Below, piece by piece: positions 1 to 7,915 of a stretch of DNA of 64,000 nucleotides. The first letter of the stretch is position 1. The number at the start of each line of letters is the position of its first letter. The notes below the pieces were generated by a model. The model was not told the DNA's origin. It saw only the letters and a program-made list of their open reading frames with translations, and did no database searches. The position numbers and the translations under genes were made by a program. This DNA comes from Gaiellasilicea sp963789355 (lineage in GTDB: Bacteria > Actinomycetota > Thermoleophilia > Gaiellales > Gaiellaceae), in NCBI GenBank assembly GCA_963789355.1, contig CAWBKK010000009.1, forward strand, positions 1 through 64,000. Direction: 5' to 3'.

Positions 1-572
1 CGCCGGACGCCGAGCCAATCGGACGGATGCACGAACGTCACCTTGGCGCCCGTCGGAGGCCCGAAGCAGAGGGCGCCGGCAATCGCAGCGTCGTCGAGGT
101 AGTAGCCCCACCCCGAGGCCAGCTTCTCTCGCGGCGCAGGGCCCACCCGTTCCACGACCGCCTCGGCGAGCTCCTCGCGGGTCAAGCAGTTCCCCGCGAG
201 CGCTTCGCCGATCGCGGCAACCACGGCGTCCACGTCCTCGAGGCCCTGCGCGAGCGCGTCCGCTTCCAGGTCCCCCGCCGCTCGGGCCGCCGTCCACAAC
301 CCGAGCTCGTCTGCCGGATGGATGTGGAGCGTGCCGCGCAGAGTCCACGTCTTCGCGAGCTCACGCCGCTCCCACAAGGCTTCGCGAACGTCCGCTTGCG
401 TGATCCCGTCGACGCGTGCCGCCAGCTGGAGCTCCGCGGAGCCCATCACCTGAGCATGGATGCCGCAGACATCGCGGACGACCTCGACGAGCCGCTCGGC
501 CGGAGCCCGGTCGTGCAGGTGGCTCCGGGCGAGCCGCCGCGAGCGAATCTCGTCCCAGGTGAGCGATCGCAC
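1..572 (-). CDS. Winged-helix DNA-binding protein (AlkZ/YcaQ-like), cut by window edge
   Basis: The reverse frame opens with GTG at 572 and runs off the left edge after 190 codons, so the C-terminal half is missing. The start VRSLTWDEIRSRRLARSHL and the later motifs LRGTLHIHPADE and GWGYYLDDAA are typical of the HTH_42 (PF06224) family of actinobacterial winged-helix proteins. That family includes the AlkZ/YcaQ DNA glycosylases that act on crosslinks. The AlkZ-type catalytic pair is Q-x-Q or Q-x-D. Here the corresponding site reads AQVM (about residues 40-43), so glycosylase activity is uncertain and a DNA-binding role without catalysis is possible. The start lies only 16 bases from the divergent ORF at 589. 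Confidence 0.75.
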   Translation of the reverse strand, partial: MRSLTWDEIRSRRLARSHLHDRAPAERLVEVVRDVCGIHAQVMGSAELQLAARVDGITQADVREALWERRELAKTWTLRGTLHIHPADELGLWTAARAAGDLEADALAQGLEDVDAVVAAIGEALAGNCLTREELAEAVVERVGPAPREKLASGWGYYLDDAAIAGALCFGPPTGAKVTFVHPSDWLGVR

Positions 573-588
573 CCGACCAGCGTAAGCT

Positions 589-792
589 GTGGGTGTGGAG
601 ATCAATGCCTCCATGCTCGAGCTGCTGACGTGGGTGACGGCCCGCGAGCGCACGTACGACGACGTCGTCGAGGCGTGGAAGAGCAACTGCCCGCGGTATG
701 CGGTCTGGGACGACGCAGTGACCGCGGGCCTCGTCACTGCCGGCCGCGACGGCGTCGCCCTGACAGACCGCGGTCTCGCTGCCCTGGGCTAG
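589..792 (+). CDS. Small conserved hypothetical protein (67 aa)
   Basis: A short soluble ORF with GTG starts at 589 or 595. It reads INASMLELLTWVTARERTYD and ends in LTDRGLAALG, the look of a compact winged-helix-like or regulatory small protein conserved in actinobacteria. No catalytic motif is visible and I cannot assign a function. It is divergent from the winged-helix gene on its left and overlaps the 3' end of the phosphosulfolactate synthase gene tail-to-tail by four bases. Confidence 0.55.
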   Translation: MGVEINASMLELLTWVTARERTYDDVVEAWKSNCPRYAVWDDAVTAGLVTAGRDGVALTDRGLAALG

Positions 793-1526
793 AGGAGAAG
801 CTGCTTCAGCGTGTCGCCGCGGAGACCGAGGCGGAGCGTCTCCAGCGGGATCACTTCCTCGGGCGGGATGTTGCCGAGGTTGACCTCCGGCCCGAACTCC
901 TTCACGAACCAGGCCTGCGCCGCCTTGTTCGGGGCCTCGAAGATCACGTTCTGCGTTCCGACCGCGTCCGCGATCTCGCCGATCAGTTCCGTACGCATGC
1001 CGCCGCCCGCGTCGAAGATCCCGGCCGTGCCGCCCTCGCGCGCCTCGGTGATCACCTTCCAGGCGCCCGCGTCGAGCTCCTCCTGGAGCCAGCGCGACCA
1101 CTCCTCCGCCGTGTGCTCGACGGACGAGTCCTTCGAGCCGACCTCGGAGAGAACGGTGAAGTCCCCGGCAAAATCGGCGATCAGCTCGAGCTTGCGCTCC
1201 CGGGGGATGTCGACGGTGCCGTCGGAGATCTCGACGTGGGTGAGCCCGAGCTCGCCGAGCCAGCGCTTGTAGTCGTCCAGCTTGTCCTTGACGTAGACGA
1301 CCTCGAAGAAGGTCCCGCCCAGCACGACCGGCTTCTCCTTCAGTACGCCGAGCTTCCGCTCGAGGCTCTTCGTCACGTAGGACGTGCCCCAACCCAGCTT
1401 GACGACGTCGATCAGGTGCCCGGAGACCTCGAGGACGTCTTCCCACCCACGCGGGCCGAGGCCCTTGTCGATCACATGCGTCAGCCCGGCTGCGCGCTTC
1501 GGCAAACCGAGGTCAAAGTCGGGCAA
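789..1526 (-). CDS. comA: Phosphosulfolactate synthase (ComA family)
   Basis: 245 residues, the usual length for the ComA family (PF02679), which adds sulfite to phosphoenolpyruvate to give phosphosulfolactate, the first step toward coenzyme M in methanogens. Visible family signatures include LGWGTSYVT (about 45-53), VVLGGTFFEVVYVKDKLDDY, VEISDGTVDIP and VIFEAPNKAAQAWFVKEFG near the C-terminus, with a TIM-barrel-like strand pattern. It is the last gene of the flavoprotein-fumarase operon and overlaps the fumarase beta gene by 14 bases. Bacterial homologues occur in genomes without coenzyme M, so the product may feed another sulfonate route; no comB or comC is in the window. Confidence 0.85.
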   Translation of the reverse strand: MPDFDLGLPKRAAGLTHVIDKGLGPRGWEDVLEVSGHLIDVVKLGWGTSYVTKSLERKLGVLKEKPVVLGGTFFEVVYVKDKLDDYKRWLGELGLTHVEISDGTVDIPRERKLELIADFAGDFTVLSEVGSKDSSVEHTAEEWSRWLQEELDAGAWKVITEAREGGTAGIFDAGGGMRTELIGEIADAVGTQNVIFEAPNKAAQAWFVKEFGPEVNLGNIPPEEVIPLETLRLGLRGDTLKQLLL

Positions 1527-2100
1527 GGATCTCCTTCAGCTTCTCCTGCGCGCTCTCCTGGACGTCGTGGTAGAGCGAGTTCCCGTGCGCGTCGATGCCG
1601 ACGGTGAGCGGGCCGAAGTCCTTGACCCGGAACTTCCACAGGCATTCGGGCATCAGCTCCTCCCACAGCACCTCCTCGATCTCCTCGATCTGCGTCGTCT
1701 CGAGCGCCGCAGCACCGCCGACGATCGCGAAGTAGACCATCCCGAGCCGCTGCATCGGCTCGATCGCCTCGTCGGGGAGGCCGCCCTTGCCGCAGATCGC
1801 GCGGACGCCGTACTGCTGCCCGAGGGGCTCGGTGAAGCGAACCATCCGCGCGCTCGTGGTCGTGCCGATGCAGACCTTCTCGTAGCGCCCGTTGTCGAGC
1901 TTGCGCACTCCCGGCGCGGTATGGAGTAGGAACGCGCCGGAGAGATCCATCGGCGGCTCGACGCCCTGGTCGAAGATCCGGATCTGGGTCCGGTCGCGGA
2001 TGCCGATGATGTGGCCCTGGACGGTGACCTCGTCACCGGCGCGGAGCTTCATGATCTCGGCCGGATCGGTGATCGGGAAGGTGACGGTGTGCTGTGCCAT
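1513..2100 (-). CDS. Class I fumarase / tartrate dehydratase, beta subunit
   Basis: 195 residues starting MAQHTVTFPITDPAEIMKL. It matches the C-terminal (beta) domain of class I [4Fe-4S] hydro-lyases (PF05683): an FLLHTAPGVRK stretch, the CIGTTTSARM loop and the AICGKGGLPDEAI segment. The partner alpha subunit is directly upstream. Stop and start share one base (TGATG at 2102-2098), so the two are translationally coupled. The expected reaction is fumarate + water to malate, although L-tartrate or another hydroxy acid cannot be excluded from sequence. Confidence 0.88.
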   Translation of the reverse strand: MAQHTVTFPITDPAEIMKLRAGDEVTVQGHIIGIRDRTQIRIFDQGVEPPMDLSGAFLLHTAPGVRKLDNGRYEKVCIGTTTSARMVRFTEPLGQQYGVRAICGKGGLPDEAIEPMQRLGMVYFAIVGGAAALETTQIEEIEEVLWEELMPECLWKFRVKDFGPLTVGIDAHGNSLYHDVQESAQEKLKEILARL

Positions 2101-2999
2101 CAGAACTCCCGGTCGAACTCGACGCCGCCCTGGGCGTCGACGTGCACGGATGCGCGCCGCGCCGCCCAGCACTGGTAGTTGACCGCGACCGGGTTCAGCG
2201 TCATGTGCGTGTCGGCGTGCTCGATGTGACATTGGAGCACGGTCACGTCGCCGCCGAGCCCCATCGGGCCGATCCCCGTCTCGTTGAGGAGCCCGTAGAG
2301 CTCGTCCTCGAGCTGGGCCACGAGCGGGTCGGCGTTGCGCGTGCCGACCGGCCGGGTGATCGCCTCCTTGGCCAGGTACATCGCGTAGTCCGCGGTGCCG
2401 CCGATGCCGACGCCGACGATCCCGGGCGGGCACGGCTTGCCGCCGGCGCCGACGATCGACTCGAGCACGAACTGCTTGATCCCCTTCACCCCGTCGGCCG
2501 GGACGCACATCTTCAGGAAGCTCATGTTCTCGGAGCCCGAGCCCTTCGGGACGCACTTGACGTCGAGCCCGTCCCAGTCCTCGATGAACTCCCAGTGCAC
2601 GATCGGCAGGCGGTAGCCGATGTTCGGGCCTGTGTTCTCGCGCGTGATCGTGTGCACCGCGTTCGAGCGCAACGGGTGCTCGACCGTCGCGCGGGCCGTG
2701 CCGTCGCGGAGCGCCTCGTAGATCCTGGTTGGATGGAGCGGGAAGTGCTCGCCGACGCGGCAGGTGTAGACGGCGATGCCCGTGTCCTGGCAGACGAGGT
2801 TCTTCTCGTCGTCCGCGATCGAGACGTTGCGGTGGATCGTCTGGAGCACACGCTGCCCCGTCACCGAGGTCTCGCGGTCGAGCGCCCCCCTGAGGGCGTC
2901 ACGCAGGTCCTGCGGGATGTCCTTCAGCGCCCAGACGTACAGGTGCGCCGCGGCATCCTCGACGGCGTGCTGGAGGTCAGTCGTGGTGACGGTGCTCAT
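2100..2999 (-). CDS. Class I fumarase / tartrate dehydratase, alpha subunit
   Basis: 299 residues from the ATG at 2999, chosen because it overlaps the upstream stop as ATGA; an earlier in-frame start at 3053 lies inside the flavoprotein gene. It is the N-terminal [4Fe-4S]-binding domain (PF05681): VCQDTGIAVYTCRVG, MSFLKMCVPADGVKGIK and PCPPGIVGVGIGGTADYAM carry the conserved cysteines expected to hold the cluster. An oxygen-sensitive two-subunit hydratase is expected. Placement between a fumarate-reductase-like flavoprotein and ComA suggests a dedicated C4-acid or sulfonate function, possibly beside the TCA cycle enzyme. Confidence 0.88.
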   Translation of the reverse strand: MSTVTTTDLQHAVEDAAAHLYVWALKDIPQDLRDALRGALDRETSVTGQRVLQTIHRNVSIADDEKNLVCQDTGIAVYTCRVGEHFPLHPTRIYEALRDGTARATVEHPLRSNAVHTITRENTGPNIGYRLPIVHWEFIEDWDGLDVKCVPKGSGSENMSFLKMCVPADGVKGIKQFVLESIVGAGGKPCPPGIVGVGIGGTADYAMYLAKEAITRPVGTRNADPLVAQLEDELYGLLNETGIGPMGLGGDVTVLQCHIEHADTHMTLNPVAVNYQCWAARRASVHVDAQGGVEFDREF

Positions 3000-4189
3000 G
3001 CGCTCGCTTTGGCTGCGGCGGCTCTGCCGGCACGCCGGCCGAAGACGCAGCATTCCAGCAGGGAGTTTCCCATCATCCGGTTTCGGCCATGGGTGCCGCC
3101 CGCGATCTCGCCGCAGGCGTAGATGCCCTCCAGCGTGGTCTGGGCGTCCACGCCGATCGTGAGGCCGCCGTTCTGGTAGTGGAGGACGGGGTAGGTGTAG
3201 ATCTTCTCCTCGAGGGGGTCGATGCCCGCGCCGCGATAGCGCCGGAGCATGTACGGCAGCGAGACCTCGGCGTCGGCCTGCGAGATCCGCGTCGTGTCGA
3301 GGTAGACGGCGGGGCGTCCGTCCTCGGTCTCGACCCCCTTGCCCTTCGCGACCTCGTCGAAGATCGCCTGGCTGACGACGTCGCGCGGTCCGAGCGAGTC
3401 GGTGAACTCCTCGCCGTCGGCGTTCAGGAGCACGGCGCCGTAGGCGCGGGTCGTCTCCGGGATCGAGTAGCCCTGCATCGTCTCGGGCCAGGCGCCCCCG
3501 TTCGGGTGGTACTGGAGCTCGTCCAGGTCGCGCGCCGCGGCTCCGAGGTCGAGCGCGATCCGCGTCACCTCCCCGGTCGCGTTCGGGTGGTTCGTCGAGA
3601 GCTCGCCGCGCTCTTCGGCGACCTTGAAGCAGCGGCCGCCGGCGGCGAGGATCACGGTCGCGGCGTCCAGCTCGTGCTCTCCGCAGGTCGCGCGCCAGCC
3701 GTTCTCGCGCTGCTCGAGCGCGCTCAGAGGGCTGTTCGCGAAGAGCGTGCCGCCGCCGGCCTCGAACGCGTCGCGGAGCGCCTTCGTGATCGCGTGGCCC
3801 GTACGGTCACCCACCTGGAGCAGGCGCTTGGCGCTCGCGCCTCCGCAACGCGCCAGCCGATAGCCGCCGTTCTCCTTCGTGAACTCGACTCCGAGCCCCT
3901 CCAGCCAGTGGATCGCGCTCTGCGCGTCGCCCGTGAGGATCTCGACGAGGCGCATGTCGGCGCTCTCGTGGGAGCTCTTGAAGACGTCCGCGGCGTGTTG
4001 CTCCGGCGAGTCGTCGTCGCCGAACGCGGCCTGGATCCCGCCCTGCGCCTTCGCCGAGTTGCAGGCCTGAATCGAGCCCTTCGTGGCGAGGCCGACGCGG
4101 GCGCCGGAGCGCTCGGCGGAGACGGCGGCGGCGAGCCCGGAGGCACCGCTGCCGATGACGAGCACGTCGAATCCGTTGCCTTGGCCCAC
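2996..4189 (-). CDS. FAD-dependent fumarate reductase / L-aspartate oxidase-like flavoprotein
   Basis: 397 residues from a GTG start. The N-terminus carries the dinucleotide-binding motif VIGSGASGLA (G13, G15, G18). A second FAD contact, NSAKAQGGIQAAFG, follows. The C-terminal NGGLTIG and GGTHGRNRMMGNSLLE motifs match the active-site region of the succinate dehydrogenase / fumarate reductase / NadB family. The protein stops shortly after that motif, so the helical C-terminal domain of SdhA, FrdA and NadB is absent or very short. No iron-sulfur or membrane-anchor gene is next to it, so it is probably a soluble enzyme. It is the first gene of the four-gene operon and overlaps the fumarase alpha start by four bases. 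Confidence 0.82.
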   Translation of the reverse strand: MGQGNGFDVLVIGSGASGLAAAVSAERSGARVGLATKGSIQACNSAKAQGGIQAAFGDDDSPEQHAADVFKSSHESADMRLVEILTGDAQSAIHWLEGLGVEFTKENGGYRLARCGGASAKRLLQVGDRTGHAITKALRDAFEAGGGTLFANSPLSALEQRENGWRATCGEHELDAATVILAAGGRCFKVAEERGELSTNHPNATGEVTRIALDLGAAARDLDELQYHPNGGAWPETMQGYSIPETTRAYGAVLLNADGEEFTDSLGPRDVVSQAIFDEVAKGKGVETEDGRPAVYLDTTRISQADAEVSLPYMLRRYRGAGIDPLEEKIYTYPVLHYQNGGLTIGVDAQTTLEGIYACGEIAGGTHGRNRMMGNSLLECCVFGRRAGRAAAAKASA

Positions 4190-4209
4190 TCGGGCAGAAT
4201 AGCCAACCA

Positions 4210-4228
4210 GCTAATGCGCTGCATTAGC
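4210..4228. promoter_or_regulatory. Inverted repeat upstream of the flavoprotein operon
   Basis: A perfect 8-base inverted repeat, GCTAATGC-GCT-GCATTAGC, lies 21 bases upstream of the flavoprotein start. A further GCTAATG half-site occurs at 4249-4255. The A+T-rich repeat stands out from its GC-rich surroundings and there is no T-run, so a repressor operator is more likely than a terminator. On the reverse strand a possible TATTCT -10 box sits close to the start codon, which would give a very short leader. Confidence 0.45.
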
Positions 4229-4251
4229 CGATCTTATTCATCGTCCTCCCG

Positions 4252-5955
4252 CTAATGGCAGGAGTCGCTCCCGCTGTCCTCGAAGGAGCTCCCCGGCTGC
4301 CCGACGAAGCGCCACGCATAGCCGTCGGCGCGGAGGGTGAGCTCGAGGACGCCGTGGACGCTGTCGGTCCCGGCGGCGCGCCGTGGGTCGGCGCCGAGCG
4401 GGTAGAGCCGGCGCCCACCGGTGCCGACGACGAACTCGCGCAGGCCGCGTAGGTCGTCGCGGACGCCGACGGGATCGAGCCGCTCGTAGCGCTGGTAGTT
4501 GTGGTCGTGGCCGGCAAGAGCGAGCTCCGCGCCGGCGTTATAGAGCTCCTGCCAGAACGGCGTGTACGACTCGAAGTCGTTGTAGTTGGCCGCGGTGAAG
4601 CGCGGCCTGTGCCAGTAGGCGAGCACGCACTTCTCCGTCGTCGCGGCCAGGTCGGCGCGTAGCCAGGCGAGCTGCTCCGAGCCGGCGTCGTGCGCGATCT
4701 CCGAGTTCAGCGAGATCAGATGCCACGTACCGAGATCGAACGAGTAGTAGCCGCGGGCGGCAGGGCCGGCGGCCGCGCCGAAGTACGCGAAGTAGCCTGC
4801 CGCCCCGGGATCGCGGTACTCGTGATTCCCCGGCGACGGGCGAGTGATGCCCCTGTGGCGTCCCCAGGTCGGCTCGTAGTACGAAATGAACTCGCTCAGC
4901 TTCCCGTCCGGATAGACGTTGTCGCCCGTGGTCAGGACGAGCGTCGGGGCGAGCGCGTCGACGAGGCTTGCCGTGATCTCGTCCCCGTTCGTGTTGTCGG
5001 CGATGTCGCCGGCCACGGCGACCGTCGGACACGGCTCGGTCGAGGCCGCGAGCACGGCGGGCGCCGACTCGTTGCCGGCGGCGTCGCGGGCCCACACCGT
5101 CGCGTCGTACGACGCGCCGCAGGCGAGCGCCTCGAATCGGTGCGAGAGCTGCGACGTCGACGCGCTGTTGACGCCGAGAGCCACCCTGTACGCGGTCACG
5201 CCGGTGTCGTCGGTGGCCGGGCTCCAGACAACCGTCAGCGTCGTTTGCCCTCTGCCGCCGACGTGGAGGTTCGACGGCGTCGAAGGAGGGGTCGCGTCGC
5301 CGGCCGGCGGCGTCGGCGACGATGGAGGCGGCGTCGGTTGAGGAATCGGCGCCGGTATCGGTTGCGGAATCGGACTCAGCGGCTCGTTCGGCGGCTTCTG
5401 CTCAGCCTCGGTCCGGGTGACGACGGTCAGCGTCGGCGCGAGCTCCGCGCCCGCTTGCGCGCTCCAGAGCGCGAGCCGGCCCGACGCCGACGAGAGCACG
5501 AACGTCACCTGACCCCGCGAGCGGACGAGCGACGTGACGTCCAGGGCGAAGCGGGAGCCCGAGCGCAGCCGCCGCTGGCGCAACCCGGGCGGCTGCGGCT
5601 TCGGGACGCTCGCGAAGGTCAGCTGGCCGCCCGACCACGGCGACACCGTGCGCGCGATGCGCAGTCCCTCGCCGCCGTGCCGGACGTGGAGCTCGAGCGT
5701 GGCGGAAACGAGCGAGCCTGGCTCGATGGGCTGAGCGAACGTGACGTAGGCGTGCCGCACCGGCTTCGCGGAGACCAGGAGCACCCGCTCCCGCCTCGTG
5801 TCCGCGCGAGGCGCGGCCGCGACGACGAAGGCGTCCGCGACGGGAGTCAGCGTCCGCACCTCCTCCCCCTCGACCCGCGCCGAGCCCGAAGCGCTGAGCG
5901 CGGCCGCAATCACGACCGTGACGGCGATCCCCGCGAGCGAGCGCAGCGTCTTCAT
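4252..5955 (-). CDS. Secreted metallophosphoesterase with DNRLRE and fibronectin-III domains
   Basis: 567 residues. A signal peptide (about 1-27) is followed by a DNRLRE-like beta domain (about 33-182), a proline-rich linker (about 188-218), one fibronectin type III domain (about 224-308) and a calcineurin-like phosphoesterase domain (about 311-560). The metal-binding signatures are all present in order: GDI (316), GDNVYPDG (344), GNHEY (376), WHRP (448) and GHDHNY (482). This is the purple-acid-phosphatase-like class found on actinobacterial surfaces, probably releasing phosphate from organic esters outside the cell. It is transcribed toward the flavoprotein operon and is probably monocistronic. 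Confidence 0.88.
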   Translation of the reverse strand: MKTLRSLAGIAVTVVIAAALSASGSARVEGEEVRTLTPVADAFVVAAAPRADTRRERVLLVSAKPVRHAYVTFAQPIEPGSLVSATLELHVRHGGEGLRIARTVSPWSGGQLTFASVPKPQPPGLRQRRLRSGSRFALDVTSLVRSRGQVTFVLSSASGRLALWSAQAGAELAPTLTVVTRTEAEQKPPNEPLSPIPQPIPAPIPQPTPPPSSPTPPAGDATPPSTPSNLHVGGRGQTTLTVVWSPATDDTGVTAYRVALGVNSASTSQLSHRFEALACGASYDATVWARDAAGNESAPAVLAASTEPCPTVAVAGDIADNTNGDEITASLVDALAPTLVLTTGDNVYPDGKLSEFISYYEPTWGRHRGITRPSPGNHEYRDPGAAGYFAYFGAAAGPAARGYYSFDLGTWHLISLNSEIAHDAGSEQLAWLRADLAATTEKCVLAYWHRPRFTAANYNDFESYTPFWQELYNAGAELALAGHDHNYQRYERLDPVGVRDDLRGLREFVVGTGGRRLYPLGADPRRAAGTDSVHGVLELTLRADGYAWRFVGQPGSSFEDSGSDSCH

Positions 5956-5989
5956 CCCGGCCGAGTTTAGTACCGGAAGCTACTTATTC

Positions 5990-6925
5990 CTACCAAATTC
6001 CTCGCAGGATCTGCTCGATCTCCGCCACCGTCGCGCGGCGCGGATTCGCCCTCGCCCCGGGACGCTCGACGACCGCCTCGGCCACGACCCCCAGCTCGTC
6101 CGCCGGGACGCCGAGATCGCGCAGCCGGGCGAACCCGCCGAGCCGCGCCAGCTCCTGGACTCTCGCCGCCGGGTCGGCGGCCCCCAGCGCCTCCCCGAAG
6201 CGAGCCACGGCCTCCGGCGCCGCCTTGGCGTTGAAGCGGAGCGCCGCCGGGAGCGTGAGCGCATTCAGGGCTCCGTGCGGCAGGCCGTAGCGGCCGCCGA
6301 GCGCCTGAGCGAGCGCGTGCCCGAGCGCGAGCATCGAGCCGCCGAGCGCGGCCCCGGCATGGCAGGCGCCGCGCAGCAATCGCTCGCGGGCGTCGAGGTT
6401 GTCCGGTTGCGCCACCACCCGCGGCAGCCACTCGCCGATCAGCGCCGCACCGGCAAGCGCGTCGCGGTCGGTCGCGGTCGTGCGCTCGCGGACGTAGAGC
6501 GCCTCCGCGCAATGCGCGAGAGCGTTCAGCGCCGTCCCGACGGTCTCGGGTATCGGAAGCTCGAGGCTCAGCTTCGGCTCGTAGACGATCGCATGCAGGT
6601 TCGCCCCGGCGCCGCCGCCGCGGAGCTTGCGCTCGGGATCGCGGACGCCGAAGAACGTCGTCCACTCCGCTCCCGAGTAGGTCGTCGGCACCGAGACGAG
6701 CGGCAGCCCGCTCGCGGCGGACGCCGCCTTGCCCGTGTCGATCGCGCTGCCGCCGCCGATTGCGACGATCGTGTCGACGCCGTCCGGGACCTCGATCCGG
6801 TGCGACGGCACCTCCTCCCAGCGATCCGCGGCGTCGAGCACGTCGCGCCAGCGCGGGCTCGCCACTACGAGCGGACGTGCTCCTGCGAGCGCCGGCAGCT
6901 CCTCGATCCCCCAGCGAAGAATCAT
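5990..6925 (-). CDS. Iron-containing alcohol dehydrogenase / maleylacetate reductase-like
   Basis: 311 residues from the ATG at 6925, chosen because it overlaps the LysR stop as ATGA; the frame continues upstream only as an overlap artefact. The NAD-binding loop VAIGGGSAIDTGKA and VPTTYSGAEWT, plus metal-site histidines in LAHCAEALY, LGHALAQALGG and LPHGALNALTLP, fit the group III Fe-ADH family (PF00465). The short length and VPTTYSGAEWT are closer to maleylacetate reductases than to classical alcohol dehydrogenases. It is co-transcribed with, and probably controlled by, the LysR regulator. Confidence 0.8.
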   Translation of the reverse strand: MILRWGIEELPALAGARPLVVASPRWRDVLDAADRWEEVPSHRIEVPDGVDTIVAIGGGSAIDTGKAASAASGLPLVSVPTTYSGAEWTTFFGVRDPERKLRGGGAGANLHAIVYEPKLSLELPIPETVGTALNALAHCAEALYVRERTTATDRDALAGAALIGEWLPRVVAQPDNLDARERLLRGACHAGAALGGSMLALGHALAQALGGRYGLPHGALNALTLPAALRFNAKAAPEAVARFGEALGAADPAARVQELARLGGFARLRDLGVPADELGVVAEAVVERPGARANPRRATVAEIEQILRGIW

Positions 6926-7818
6926 CCCGCGAGGCGGGCGCGCGCAAACTCGACGAATGCGTCGGCAGCGCGCGTCGGCGTGCGACCGGACGCGCGCGCG
7001 AGCGAGATCTCGCGCCGCGCGTCGAGACCCTCCACCCGCGCGGCCGTCAACGAGCCGCCGGCGAGCTCGGGCTCGACGGCCGAGCGGGAAATGAATGCGA
7101 CGCCGTAGCCGGCCTGCACGGCGCTCCGCACCGACTCCTGCAGGCCCAGCTCGAGGCGGACGTCGAGGTCGCGCAGCCGCGTCCCGACTGCCCGCAGCTC
7201 GTCTTCGACGATCTGGCGGACGCCGGCACCTTCCTGCATCACGATCAGGCTCTCGCCGCGCAGCTCGTCGAGCGAGACAGTTCGTCCCGCGAACGCGTGG
7301 CCGGGCGGGCAGGCGAGAATGACCTCGTCGTCGAAGAACGGCTCGAAGGCGACCGCGCGGTGGCGGCGGGAGGCACCCACGATCCCGAGCTCGAGCTCGC
7401 GCGCAGCCACCCGCTCGACGACGGCCTGCGTGTCGGCGACGGTCAGGGCGATCCGGACGCCGGGATGCTCGCGCTGGAACTCGCAGAGGAGCAGCGGCAC
7501 GACGATCGCAGCCGGGCCGGTGGAAGCGCCGATCTGCAGCTCGCCGGCCAGCTCGCCCTCCCCCTCGCCGGCGATCTCGTCGAGGATCTGCCCTTCGAGT
7601 GTCAGCAGCTTCTGCGCGCCGCGGTAGAGCCGCAGCCCGGCCTCGGTCGGCTCGACTCGCCGGCCGGAGCGGTCGAGCAGTTGCGTCCCGAGCCGCTTCT
7701 CGAGCGCGCGCACCTGCAGCGAGACCGCGGGCTGCGTGACGCCCAGCCGCTCGGCCGCCTGCGAGAAGCTCCGCCGCTCGACGACGGCGCAGAAGGCCGC
7801 CAGCTGTCGCGTGTCCAT
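6922..7818 (-). CDS. LysR-family transcriptional regulator
   Basis: 298 residues. The N-terminal winged helix (about 1-60) contains RSFSQAAERLGVTQPAVSLQ, the standard LysR recognition helix, and the rest is a periplasmic-binding-like effector domain (about 85-295) with GELQIGASTG at its start. The group resembles CysB/CysL-type regulators. It overlaps the Fe-dependent dehydrogenase start by four bases, so regulator and target enzyme form one operon rather than the usual divergent pair. The effector is unknown, but an aromatic-catabolism intermediate is possible if the enzyme is a maleylacetate reductase. Confidence 0.88.
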   Translation of the reverse strand: MDTRQLAAFCAVVERRSFSQAAERLGVTQPAVSLQVRALEKRLGTQLLDRSGRRVEPTEAGLRLYRGAQKLLTLEGQILDEIAGEGEGELAGELQIGASTGPAAIVVPLLLCEFQREHPGVRIALTVADTQAVVERVAARELELGIVGASRRHRAVAFEPFFDDEVILACPPGHAFAGRTVSLDELRGESLIVMQEGAGVRQIVEDELRAVGTRLRDLDVRLELGLQESVRSAVQAGYGVAFISRSAVEPELAGGSLTAARVEGLDARREISLARASGRTPTRAADAFVEFARARLAG

Positions 7819-7831
7819 AAGGACAGCTTAT
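7817..7831. promoter_or_regulatory. LysR-type box at the regulator start
   Basis: ATAAG-GACAG-CTTAT is a perfect 5-base inverted repeat overlapping the LysR start codon and fitting the T-N11-A LysR pattern. A second GACA/TGTC pair follows at about 7834-7848. Autoregulation of the LysR operon, or control of the divergent DUF354 gene, is plausible. Confidence 0.4.
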
Positions 7832-7915
7832 CGACACGATTCCTGTCTATGCGAGCCCGGGCGCGACCAGCTCGCGGAGTGCCATCGGCGCGAGGGGCAT
7901 AGGCTTGAGCGTCCG

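Noticed and set aside
27..1607. 526-residue forward open frame across the first 1.6 kb
   Set aside because: It is rich in Arg, Pro and His with no domain and lies antisense to the winged-helix, comA and fumarase genes; a GC-rich shadow.
2996..5955. Complete succinate dehydrogenase/fumarate reductase complex
   Set aside because: No iron-sulfur or membrane-anchor subunit is encoded next to the flavoprotein.
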